This document shows positions 26,529 to 33,145 of a DNA stretch of 64,000 nucleotides, piece after piece. A program made the translations under genes and the position numbers. Below the pieces are notes generated by a model. It saw only the letters and a list, made by a program, of their open reading frames with translations, was not told the origin of the DNA and searched no databases. Origin of the DNA: JAGVPT01 sp963827085 (GTDB lineage Bacteria; Bacteroidota; Ignavibacteria; UBA10030; UBA8401); NCBI GenBank assembly GCA_963827085.1, contig CAWGZY010000005.1:884611-948610 (forward strand). Reading direction: 5' to 3'. Numbering within the stretch: the first letter of the stretch is position 1; every line of letters starts with the position of its first letter.

Positions 26529-26584
26529 GGGCTCTTAGCTCAGTTGGTTTAGAGCGCTACCTTGACACGGTAGAGGTCAAAGGT
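26529..26584 (+). repeat. Left attachment site: truncated tRNA-Val copy
   Basis: 56 nt identical to 33225-33280: acceptor 5' strand, D arm, anticodon arm with GAC, variable region and the T-stem 5' strand. After ...CAAAGGT it diverges (AATCTCCC instead of TCGAATCC), so it lacks the T loop and acceptor 3' strand and cannot be a functional tRNA. Confidence 0.85.
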
Positions 26585-26630
26585 AATCTCCCGCAAATAT
26601 CTTCAGGTTTCGCCACTTCCTTCTACGTTA

Positions 26631-26648
26631 GGCACTCAACTAGGCACT
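26631..26648 (+). repeat. Left arm-type site candidate
   Basis: GGCACTCAACTAGGCACT: two direct GGCACT hexamers 12 nt apart. An almost identical unit (GGCACTAAACTCGGCACT, two differences) lies at the right end. It sits between the left core repeat and the integrase start, where arm sites of lambda-type integrases occur. Confidence 0.55.
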
Positions 26649-26675
26649 CCCAGCCTCAAAGCAGCGAGGCTTCCG

Positions 26676-27722
26676 ATGTTCCTCTCCAAAACTCCTAGTG
26701 GAATTTATTACCTCTTCTTCCGCGATACAACCGGCAAAAGGTATAAGGTTTCCACTCAATCCCGCCTAAAAAGTGATGCAACAAAATTCCTGCAATCATT
26801 CAAGCTCAGCGAATACAAACAAAAGCAGAACGCACAGAACAGACCTCTCGATGAGTTCACAGTCGAATATCTGACTTATGCTAAGGGGGTATTTGCTTCA
26901 GGCACAGCGTACCTACACGAATTGGCACTAAAACAGTTGCGGGAGAGTGTCGGCAACCTTCCCATAAGGGATATATCCCCTCAGCACATCGACAATCTCA
27001 AATCAGAACTCATTCAAAAGGTCAACGCAAATCTCGACCCTGTAATGAGCCCTGTCACTGTCAATGAACGCCTCAGCAAACTGAAAGCCGTCTTCAACAC
27101 GGCTATGCGCTGGAATCTGATAACGAGCAACCCGGTCAAAGGGATTCAATATGCCTCAGTGCCCGAAAAGGCACCATCGTTTTTCAGCCGTGGAGACTTC
27201 CAAAAACTCATTTCATTTATCAAAGTCGGGTGGATGAGGGAGGTAGTAATTTTTGCCGTCCTAACGGGAATGAGACGCGGTGAAATTACAAACCTTCGAT
27301 GGCAGGACGTTGACTTGAGCAAGAAGCTTCTCACCATTCAAAGCAACCCAACATTTAAGACGAAGAGTGGGAAGAGGCGAACCATTCCTTTGAACGAAAC
27401 AGCCTTTTATATCCTTTCTGCGAGGCACGGCAAGGACTCCTCAGAATATGTATTCTCCCTCAACGGTGGTAAGATTCCAGAAGGGTGGCTTACACACGCT
27501 TTCAAAAAGGCAGTATATAAAGCCCGATTGCAGGATGACCGCCTACACTTCCATTCACTCCGGCACACTTTTGCAAGTTGGCTTGTGCAGGATGGCGTTT
27601 CGATATACGCGGTAAAGGAATTGCTCGGACACTCGGACGTAAAAACAACGCAAGTATATTCTCACTTACAGCCGGAGCAGCTACACAGCACTGTGAACAG
27701 GATACAGGTTTCCCTAAACTAA
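26676..27722 (+). CDS. int: Tyrosine recombinase/integrase
   Basis: 348 residues. An N-terminal arm-binding-like part (FLSKTPSGIYYLFFRDTTGKRYKVST), a SAM-like core-binding domain (about 65-160) and a catalytic domain with the full residue set: Arg200 (TGMRRGE), His293 and Arg296 (HSLRH), His319 (LGHSD) and Tyr328 (VYSHLQPEQL). It catalyses site-specific integration and excision, here almost certainly at tRNA-Val. It starts 91 nt inside the left repeat and is transcribed into the element. No excisionase is recognisable nearby. The first of the pseudoknot-type RNAs starts about 40 nt after its stop. Confidence 0.96.
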   Translation: MFLSKTPSGIYYLFFRDTTGKRYKVSTQSRLKSDATKFLQSFKLSEYKQKQNAQNRPLDEFTVEYLTYAKGVFASGTAYLHELALKQLRESVGNLPIRDISPQHIDNLKSELIQKVNANLDPVMSPVTVNERLSKLKAVFNTAMRWNLITSNPVKGIQYASVPEKAPSFFSRGDFQKLISFIKVGWMREVVIFAVLTGMRRGEITNLRWQDVDLSKKLLTIQSNPTFKTKSGKRRTIPLNETAFYILSARHGKDSSEYVFSLNGGKIPEGWLTHAFKKAVYKARLQDDRLHFHSLRHTFASWLVQDGVSIYAVKELLGHSDVKTTQVYSHLQPEQLHSTVNRIQVSLN

Positions 27723-27727
27723 AAAGA

Positions 27728-27758
27728 TTGATTCTCTGATATTAAAAAGGTATTTTTC
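27728..27758 (+). promoter_or_regulatory. Promoter for RNA-A
   Basis: TTGATT (27728-27733), 17-nt spacer, TATTTTTC (27751-27758), 7 of 8 to TAnnTTTG-like spacing rules except the last base. The predicted start near 27765 is just before the 5' pairing strand of RNA-A. Confidence 0.4.
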
Positions 27759-27764
27759 TTGTGC

Positions 27765-27880
27765 AAGCGGCTTGCTGAAAAGGGGAGAGTGTCAAACATT
27801 TAATTCTGTTTTTTCCATTCTTGTAATGGAATCATAACCCGTAGGGCAAAGCCTTCAGCAAGCCTTCCTACGGGTTTTTT
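27765..27880 (+). ncRNA. RNA-A: structured RNA with terminator-loop pseudoknot
   Basis: Three parts in order. GGCTTGCTGAA (27769-27779). A 7-bp hairpin TTCCATT/AATGGAA (27813-27831). A terminator hairpin AACCCGTAGG/CCTACGGGTT (27836-27845, 27867-27876) with a T tract to 27880. The terminator loop contains TTCAGCAAGCC (27854-27864), the exact 11-nt complement of the first part, giving a long-range pseudoknot. It lies between int and the first lipoprotein gene. It could be a free small RNA or the 3' end of the int message. Confidence 0.6.
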
Positions 27881-28000
27881 GTTGTATGCCAGGAGAGGAA
27901 ACCACTCCAAATCTCTAAACTCACGCTCCAGAGGAAAATGGAAGAAATCTTGAGGATGGGTTGAGGGGAACGGTAGCTTAACATTCAGAAAGGGCACTCC

Positions 28001-28480
28001 ATGAAAAACTTAATTGTGTTCTTGCTTTGTATCCTTTTTACGTCTTGCCAAGTTTCGCGTCAGACGACGACGGCTCCAATTGAACAGAACCATACCTTTA
28101 ATACCACCTTCGACAAAACATGGACGGCTCTTGTTAGGGTTTTGTCTGAGGATTCCTATCCCTTTAAGATTATGGAGAAAAGTTCTGGAATACTTCAAAC
28201 CGACAACATGCGCTTAGATGAGGTAACGCTTGAGAAATACTCAACTTCAAAAAGTGCCCCTGGCGCTACGTTTGAAGGTGGCACACTGAACGTGAAATTC
28301 TTTGTTCGCTCCGAAGATTCTCTGAGAACCGTCGTTCAAATAACCACCTACATACAGGGCGTTTTCTACGTCTATAAGGTATTTGCAAACGTGAACGAGG
28401 TTGATGAGTTGCAATCCAGCGGGGTTCTTGAAAGACATCTGTTTCAAAGGATTGAGACCACGCTAGAGAGCACAAAGTAA
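28001..28480 (+). CDS. Predicted lipoprotein, element cargo
   Basis: 159 residues with a lipobox FTSC (Cys16). The mature part (HTFNTTFDKTWTALVRVLSEDSYPFKIMEKSSGILQTDN) resembles the repeat unit of BamC-like and other 'DKTWxAL...G' envelope lipoproteins, a TBP-like alpha/beta fold; the similarity is by eye. AAGGG lies 7 nt before the ATG. Surface or periplasmic lipoproteins on small elements often alter phage entry or signalling, but nothing here proves it. A second lipoprotein follows on the same strand. Confidence 0.65.
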   Translation: MKNLIVFLLCILFTSCQVSRQTTTAPIEQNHTFNTTFDKTWTALVRVLSEDSYPFKIMEKSSGILQTDNMRLDEVTLEKYSTSKSAPGATFEGGTLNVKFFVRSEDSLRTVVQITTYIQGVFYVYKVFANVNEVDELQSSGVLERHLFQRIETTLESTK

Positions 28481-28533
28481 AAACGCCGTTTTCGATGGAC
28501 AACTCCTTTTTTTACTTCTTGGTTCGCACATTT

Positions 28534-29241
28534 ATGAAAATACTATTCCAACTTTCTTTAATTCTGGCACTCCTTATCTCCACATTTTGTGGATGCAAAA
28601 AGGAAAGTCCGACAGAAAACACGACTGAAAACACTAGTGTACCAAAAAATGAAGATACCGTCTGGCGACCTACTAAAGAAATGTGGATGACTAGTATAAA
28701 TAACAATCATCCTGACAGTGGTTTATTTATTACATCAGATTCAGGCTTCAGTGTCAAAATGCTTCCAATATCAACGACATATTGGAGCCCAAGTAAAAAC
28801 AAATATGTTACCACTACCTCTGATGAAGGCATGGCTTGGCCTGGAGTTGAAATTACATTTATGAACGACACGGCCACACATGCAAAACTCTTTTACAAGA
28901 TTCAGTTTAATCCTCCCGATACCAATCATACAAATAGTCTCTATGCAATGTTTATAGGTAGCAACCCTAACAACGATTTTTTCAGTATCACTTATCCTCA
29001 GTGGGATGACCCAATACACACCGTCCATGATGCTTTTCGTCCGGCTACAGTAGAATTCGATATCCCTCAGGATTGTTTCATAAGAAAATCATTTTTCACT
29101 GTTCATGAATATCCTGACCTGAAGGATGGCGAAGTACTAATCTCAGGTTTCCGTTTTCGTTATGCTACTTACGACCCTGATGGATACAATGTTTATACTG
29201 GTGCTATTTCAGTAACGGATGTCAGCATACAATTATATTGA
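28534..29241 (+). CDS. Predicted lipoprotein of unknown function, element cargo
   Basis: 235 residues from the chosen start. The signal MKILFQLSLILALLISTFCGC gives acylated Cys21, followed by a Thr/Glu-rich linker (KKESPTENTTENTS) and a beta-rich domain of about 180 residues with many aromatic residues. The frame is open from an ATG at 28495, but that start puts 13 residues before the signal and has no ribosome site. No family recognised. It and the preceding lipoprotein are separated by only about 50 nt. Confidence 0.6.
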   Translation: MKILFQLSLILALLISTFCGCKKESPTENTTENTSVPKNEDTVWRPTKEMWMTSINNNHPDSGLFITSDSGFSVKMLPISTTYWSPSKNKYVTTTSDEGMAWPGVEITFMNDTATHAKLFYKIQFNPPDTNHTNSLYAMFIGSNPNNDFFSITYPQWDDPIHTVHDAFRPATVEFDIPQDCFIRKSFFTVHEYPDLKDGEVLISGFRFRYATYDPDGYNVYTGAISVTDVSIQLY

Positions 29242-29284
29242 AATCGGGAGGGAAGGCATTTTTCTTTTTTCGTGGAGGTAGAAA

Positions 29285-29941
29285 ATGGATAACGAAGAAT
29301 TGAAGGTCAGTTACAACATGCAATCGAAGGTTATCGACCCAGAAAAACGTGTCAAAGAAAAACTTGTAATAGCTGAAGAAGTGCTCGCTAATACCAACGT
29401 GAATGAGAACTTGAAATTCAATTTTCCTTTCAAGAACTACTTTCCGGAAAAGGGAATAGTTGTTTACAAAGATGTGGAAAACCCCAAAGGCGGAGGAATA
29501 ATCCTAATAGGTATTAATGGAGATTCACAAGGCAGTATGGCTGACCCCTATTATAAGATGCAAGATGCTTTAAAAATGTATTATCAAGATGCTGTGTTCC
29601 GGTCAAACCTTCTTGGTAAGCTACAGATGGAGCGGGATATATTGCGTTGGGTAAAAAAGACTCAACTACTCTCAGGAAGACAGGTCAAGGAATTAAGAAA
29701 AGAAATGAAAAGGATTTGTCACGGTAAGAAGGTCAATGAGATGAGGCGGGATGTCTTTCAAATTATCAAAATGAAACTCGAAGAAAAGAGGCAGACGACC
29801 GGTCGGAAGCCGTCTATTGCTGAAGTATGCCAATTCCTCATGGGAAATCGGGAGGTTGCAGAGGCGTTTGCGAATGAAGGACAGCTGAAAAGGTTTTGTT
29901 ATCGTAAGATAAAGAAAGGTGAAATATCACCGCAGAAATAA
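29285..29941 (+). CDS. Unknown charged protein, element core
   Basis: 218 residues, soluble and highly charged. The N-terminal 120 residues form a mixed region (FPFKNYFPEKGIVVYKDVENPKGGGIILIGING); the C-terminal 100 residues are helical and basic (KKTQLLSGRQVKELRKEMKRICHGKK...GRKPSIAEVCQFLMGNREVAEAFANEGQLKRFCYRKIKKGE) and may contain a helix-turn-helix. GGAGG lies 7 nt before the ATG, the best ribosome site in the element. A 20-bp perfect palindrome starts 14 nt after its stop. By position it could be a regulator or replication accessory protein; I do not recognise a family. Confidence 0.7.
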   Translation: MDNEELKVSYNMQSKVIDPEKRVKEKLVIAEEVLANTNVNENLKFNFPFKNYFPEKGIVVYKDVENPKGGGIILIGINGDSQGSMADPYYKMQDALKMYYQDAVFRSNLLGKLQMERDILRWVKKTQLLSGRQVKELRKEMKRICHGKKVNEMRRDVFQIIKMKLEEKRQTTGRKPSIAEVCQFLMGNREVAEAFANEGQLKRFCYRKIKKGEISPQK

Positions 29942-29954
29942 TTAAAAAATAGTT

Positions 29955-29974
29955 TACCGTATAGCTATACGGTA
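29955..29974. promoter_or_regulatory. 20-bp perfect palindrome, candidate operator
   Basis: TACCGTATAG/CTATACGGTA, perfectly self-complementary with no loop. No T tract follows, so it is not an intrinsic terminator; the symmetry suggests a dimeric protein-binding site. It lies upstream of RNA-B and the replication operon and could control them. Confidence 0.5.
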
Positions 29975-30004
29975 CAAGTGTGCTTAATATTTTAATGCTC
30001 GAAC

Positions 30005-30085
30005 ACAGGAGAATATCCTGTTTCTGGCAATCTAAAAATTTAGCCCTTGTAAGCGGTTCTTGCCAGAACGCTTGCAAGGGTTTTT
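30005..30085 (+). ncRNA. RNA-B: pseudoknot-terminator leader of the replication operon
   Basis: Hairpin ACAGGA/TCCTGT (30005-30021), then TTCTGGCAA (30022-30030), then a 12-bp terminator hairpin CCCTTGTAAGCG/CGCTTGCAAGGG (30044-30055, 30069-30080) with T tract 30081-30085. The 13-nt loop contains TTGCCAGAA (30060-30068), an exact 9-nt complement of the upstream strand. The T tract ends 10 nt before the ribosome site of the next gene, so this is placed as an attenuator of the operon that ends with the helicase and O-like genes. Confidence 0.6.
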
Positions 30086-30110
30086 CATTTTAAGAAGGAG
30101 GCTTCCGAAT

Positions 30111-30530
30111 ATGGAAACCACACAGCTTAGAGTCTCAGATTCCGGCGAAATTCGCCTTACGTTGCCTAACCAAAAACCTCGCAACATCGGTTGGTTTAAT
30201 GATAACGGCGACACATTTCATTGTCAACGCAATCCAGCAAAACATCTACACTACAAAAGCGAGAGCTACGGATTTAACTACGAATTGCTTAGAGATGGAA
30301 TTTTTGTATGGGTCATTGTCCATCTTCCGTTTAATGAACTGCTGGTCACCTCCCGCAATCACATTCTGTCTAAAGGTTCCTTCCTACACTTTGCGAACAA
30401 AGGATTTGAACGACAAATCTTCCTTCCTCTTACAGAGTTCGGCATTGATAAGGCACGAGAAACCGAAAAGCAATTGAAGGAGCGACAGGCAGAAGATGCA
30501 CAACAAAATCTTTTCGGGGAGGCTGCATAA
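30111..30530 (+). CDS. Small protein of unknown function, upstream of helicase
   Basis: 139 residues. AAGGAGG (30095-30101) lies 9 nt before the ATG at 30111 and decides that start over an earlier non-ATG frame opening that would run through the terminator hairpin. The protein is soluble and beta-rich in the first 110 residues (RNIGWFNDNGDTFHCQRNPAKHLHYKSESYGFNYELL) with a charged helical tail (EKQLKERQAEDAQQNLFG). The tail ends in a QxxLFG-like segment that could be a sliding-clamp-binding motif (QQNLF). Its stop overlaps the helicase start by 1 nt, so it belongs to the replication unit. Confidence 0.7.
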   Translation: METTQLRVSDSGEIRLTLPNQKPRNIGWFNDNGDTFHCQRNPAKHLHYKSESYGFNYELLRDGIFVWVIVHLPFNELLVTSRNHILSKGSFLHFANKGFERQIFLPLTEFGIDKARETEKQLKERQAEDAQQNLFGEAA

Positions 30531-31888
30531 TGATAACTCAAATGGATGCCGAAAAACTTCTCGTTGCGTTCTGTTTGCAGGGTAGGGATGCAATCCGCTA
30601 TGTTGCCGATACCTACGCAGTAGGTGAAGACGACATTAGCGATACACACCTTAAAATGATTTTTGGTTCTTGTGTTGCCCTATACAGCCAACGAAAAGAA
30701 GTTGATGCTCTCGCAGTGCAGGGATATTTACGGGAAAGCGTTCATGCCTCACACTTTGCAGGTAAGGACAAACAAATGGAACTTGAGATACTGCAAACAC
30801 TATGCTCTGATATTGCAGCCGATTTCAATTTTCTGAAGCAACTTGCCTCCCCCATAACTGCCTGCCAATTTCTGAAGAAAGAGGCACAACGCCGACGGGT
30901 AATGGAAAAGATTTTTACCCTCAGCGATAAGTTGCAAAGCGGAACGGACGTTGAAGAAACCCTTGACGCGGGAATATCTGATTTAATTTCTTTGTCTCAT
31001 TCACTGCACAATATAACTCAAAGAAACTACGTCTCGCTGGATGATGCTATTAGAGAAGCTGAGGAAGAAATCAAGAATGAGATTGCCGGAAATATCACTT
31101 GGCTTTCGACGGGTTTGCCGGAGGTCGATAAAATGGTACACGGCCTTCACAATGAACGCCTGTATATAATCGGCGCGGAAGCAAAGGTCGGCAAATCACT
31201 TTTAAGCAATCAAATTGCTCTCTACAATGCAAACCACAATATTCCCGTTGGCATTGTCTCAATGGAGATGAGTGCAAGGGAAATCGTAAAAAGGTATGCG
31301 GGTATATCCCAATGGGGAACGCCACAAGAGAAAATGCAGTCACTTGAGGACTTCAAGACAGTGGCAAAAGGGAAACCGATATACTTCCGGCAGGGGGGTG
31401 CTTCAACACGGACACTCTTTTCTATTCTTCAGCATCTTGTTACCGAGAAAAAGTGCAGGTTGATAGTTTTGGATTACCTGCAATTGATTCAGTTATGTGA
31501 ACGGAACAAAAACACAGTTGATGAAATCAATACCGTGCTTTCAGAATTGAAATGTTTTGCGATTGAAAATCAAATACCGATTATTCTTGTGAGTGCGGTT
31601 CTGACAAAGGCGGTGGCCGGTAAGACTGTAAAGAAGCCTTCACGTGCGGACATTGTAGGAACAGGAAGAGCTATCAATGATTGCGACTGCATGTTGATGT
31701 TATGGACACCGGAAGAAAACGAGCGAAAGAATATCGAAATCTTTGTTGAGCATGGACGCAACGGAGAGAATGGAAAAGCCGGTTTGTATCTTGCCGATAA
31801 TCTTCGATTAACACCCGCAACACTGAGAGAAGAAACGCCGTTGAAGGAATATATCCCGAAAAAGTCATCTTTCGGGGGGAAGTGGTAG
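30530..31888 (+). CDS. DnaB-like replicative helicase
   Basis: 452 residues, normal DnaB length. The N-terminal helical domain (EKLLVAFCLQGRDAIRYVADTYAVGEDDISDTHLKMIFGSCVALY) matches DnaB-N. The C-terminal RecA-like domain has a P-loop GAEAKVGKS (215-223), the Walker B strand RLIVLDYLQLI (about 309) and the arginine-finger region. It unwinds DNA at the replication fork as a hexamer. Encoded beside an O-like origin protein, it would let the element replicate with its own helicase, as P22 gene 12 does. It starts inside the stop of the preceding gene and ends 8 nt before the O-like gene. Confidence 0.92.
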   Translation: MITQMDAEKLLVAFCLQGRDAIRYVADTYAVGEDDISDTHLKMIFGSCVALYSQRKEVDALAVQGYLRESVHASHFAGKDKQMELEILQTLCSDIAADFNFLKQLASPITACQFLKKEAQRRRVMEKIFTLSDKLQSGTDVEETLDAGISDLISLSHSLHNITQRNYVSLDDAIREAEEEIKNEIAGNITWLSTGLPEVDKMVHGLHNERLYIIGAEAKVGKSLLSNQIALYNANHNIPVGIVSMEMSAREIVKRYAGISQWGTPQEKMQSLEDFKTVAKGKPIYFRQGGASTRTLFSILQHLVTEKKCRLIVLDYLQLIQLCERNKNTVDEINTVLSELKCFAIENQIPIILVSAVLTKAVAGKTVKKPSRADIVGTGRAINDCDCMLMLWTPEENERKNIEIFVEHGRNGENGKAGLYLADNLRLTPATLREETPLKEYIPKKSSFGGKW

Positions 31889-31895
31889 GCTCTCA

Positions 31896-32300
31896 ATGGC
31901 TTCCCCTCAAGTCGAAAATGGCTTCACACGGCTATCTAATGAGCTGTTTGAAGCACTGATACGAAATAAGTTCAACGGGACGCAATACAGCATCATTCTT
32001 GCCCTCATTAGAGCTACATACGGCTATCATTTAACGAGCAAGACATTAGGCATTGCATTTTTCAAAGTCCACACAGGAAGGAATAGGAGGCAACTTGCAA
32101 AGGAAATTAAAGAGTTAATCGAGATGAACGTCTTGATAGTTAAAACCAAACATTCATTTGGAATAAGCCGGGAGTTAATGTTGAACAAAGATTATGAAAG
32201 TTGGCAGTTCGATAGGAAGGGTATGTTGCAAAAGCAACACAGGGGGTATGTTGCAAAAGACTCACTTGCCTGTGTTGCAAATGACTCACTAAATAAATAA
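31896..32300 (+). CDS. Phage lambda-O-like replication initiator, short form
   Basis: 134 residues. The N-terminal 95 residues match the phage replication protein O domain: SPQVENGFTRLSNELFEALIR, then FNGTQYSIILALIRATYGYHLTSKTLGIAFF and RRQLAKEIKELIEMNVLIV (winged helix that binds origin iterons). Lambda O is about 300 residues; here the C-terminal helicase-recruiting part is reduced to about 40 residues. The 3' end of the gene carries three iteron-like repeats and is followed by an A-rich stretch, as in the lambda origin. It lies directly after the DnaB-like gene. Confidence 0.8.
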   Translation: MASPQVENGFTRLSNELFEALIRNKFNGTQYSIILALIRATYGYHLTSKTLGIAFFKVHTGRNRRQLAKEIKELIEMNVLIVKTKHSFGISRELMLNKDYESWQFDRKGMLQKQHRGYVAKDSLACVANDSLNK

Positions 32301-32325
32301 AGAAAGAAATCAAAGAAAGGTTTTT
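32219..32325. other. Candidate replication origin: iterons plus A-rich region
   Basis: Three copies of TGTTGCAAA(A/T)G at 32224-32234, 32249-32259 and 32273-32283 (periods of 25 and 24 nt); copies 1 and 2 share GGGTATGTTGCAAAAG, copies 2 and 3 share the GACTCACT flank. They lie in the last 80 nt of the O-like gene and are followed by an almost pure purine/A-rich stretch (32291-32320) suited to strand opening. This repeats the layout of the lambda origin, where iterons lie within O. Confidence 0.6.
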
Positions 32326-32329
32326 TAGA

Positions 32330-32545
32330 ATGAATGAGAGCGAAAAGATAGGGAAGATTGAAGAGGGAATACTGTTTGTCATGCAAGACGTTGATGAACT
32401 ACTCGACGAACAATTTCAATCCGGCGAAATGAATACGGAACAGTATCTCAACTTGATTCAGCAAATACGGGCTTATGCAGAAGAAAGCAGGAGAATTATT
32501 GCCCTACTGCAAATACAATTAACGCACGAAGCCCAATACATCTAA
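32330..32545 (+). CDS. Small acidic helical protein, element
   Basis: 71 residues, rich in E, D and Q, predicted as two or three helices (EEGILFVMQDVDELLDEQF and QYLNLIQQIRAYAEESRRIIALLQIQL). AAAGG lies about 9 nt before the ATG. No family recognised. Its position between an O-like gene and a terminase-like gene suggests a role in replication control or packaging, but nothing in the sequence shows it. Confidence 0.55.
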   Translation: MNESEKIGKIEEGILFVMQDVDELLDEQFQSGEMNTEQYLNLIQQIRAYAEESRRIIALLQIQLTHEAQYI

Positions 32546-32566
32546 AATAGAAGAAAGTAGACACCA

Positions 32567-32941
32567 ATGAAGGGAAAAAAGACAGGTGGTAGAAAGCCGG
32601 GAACGCCAAACAAATCAACTGAATCGGCTAATGAAGCAATGAAACTTGCATTTGAAGGGCTAGACGGGGTTAAGGGTTTGATTGAATGGGCAAAGAAGAA
32701 CGACGAAAACCGGGGAGCATTCTACCGTTTATACGCTAGGCTCATTCATGCAATCATAGATGGCGGAGAAGAGACTGAGTTCAAATATGAAATAGGGCAA
32801 CCAAGAAAAGTACAGATTGACGTTGTCTATGCCGGAAACGTCCCGGCGAAAATGCTAGTTGATATACTGACGCCAGAGCAGAGAGAAAAGATTGAGCAGA
32901 GAATCCCCGGAGCTTTTAGAATTGAAGAGGGAAAGGACTGA
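32567..32941 (+). CDS. Small-terminase-like/DUF5681-like protein
   Basis: 124 residues. The basic N-terminus KGKKTGGRKPGTPNKSTE is the GGRKxGTPNK motif typical of phage-encoded DNA-binding proteins near terminase genes (DUF5681 and many small-terminase-like proteins). The rest is helical (NEAMKLAFEGLDGVKGLIEWAKKN..., then LTPEQREKIEQRIPGAFRIEE). On satellites such a gene can redirect helper-phage packaging. There is no large terminase here, which is normal for satellites. The assignment is by motif only. It is the last gene of the element. Confidence 0.55.
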   Translation: MKGKKTGGRKPGTPNKSTESANEAMKLAFEGLDGVKGLIEWAKKNDENRGAFYRLYARLIHAIIDGGEETEFKYEIGQPRKVQIDVVYAGNVPAKMLVDILTPEQREKIEQRIPGAFRIEEGKD

Positions 32942-32963
32942 GGCTGAGGCTGGGATAATTCTG

Positions 32964-32994
32964 TTGCAAATTCAAACTCGACATCGTATATTTG
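32964..32994 (+). promoter_or_regulatory. Promoter of RNA-C
   Basis: TTGCAA (32964-32969), exactly 17 nt, TATATTTG (32987-32994): full match to the Bacteroidota promoter form. Predicted start near 33001, with an intrinsic terminator about 100 nt downstream and no gene between. Confidence 0.65.
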
Positions 32995-33000
32995 TATTGA

Positions 33001-33102
33001 ACATAAGAGACGGCTTCCGCTATAAGTGAATAAGTTCTTCATCCGCAAGGATGAAACGCACAAGTGTTCAAAGGTCGGAAGCCTCTCGCTTGTGCGTTTT
33101 TT
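33001..33102 (+). ncRNA. RNA-C: stand-alone structured small RNA near the right end
   Basis: A transcript of about 100 nt with its own consensus promoter. GGCTTCCG (33012-33019); a perfect 7-bp hairpin TTCATCC/GGATGAA (33038-33055) capped by a GCAA tetraloop; a terminator hairpin AAACGCACAAG/CTTGTGCGTTT (33054-33064, 33089-33099) with T tract to 33102. The terminator loop contains CGGAAGCC (33076-33083), complementary to the first segment. It is the same order as RNA-A. A 62-codon frame overlaps it but is explained by the RNA. Confidence 0.65.
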
Positions 33103-33127
33103 ATGTTGGCTGGGGTGTCCAAAGTTG

Positions 33128-33145
33128 GGCACTAAACTCGGCACT
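33128..33145 (+). repeat. Right arm-type site candidate
   Basis: GGCACTAAACTCGGCACT, the partner of 26631-26648 with 16 of 18 identities and the same orientation. It lies 79 nt before the right core repeat. Confidence 0.55.
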
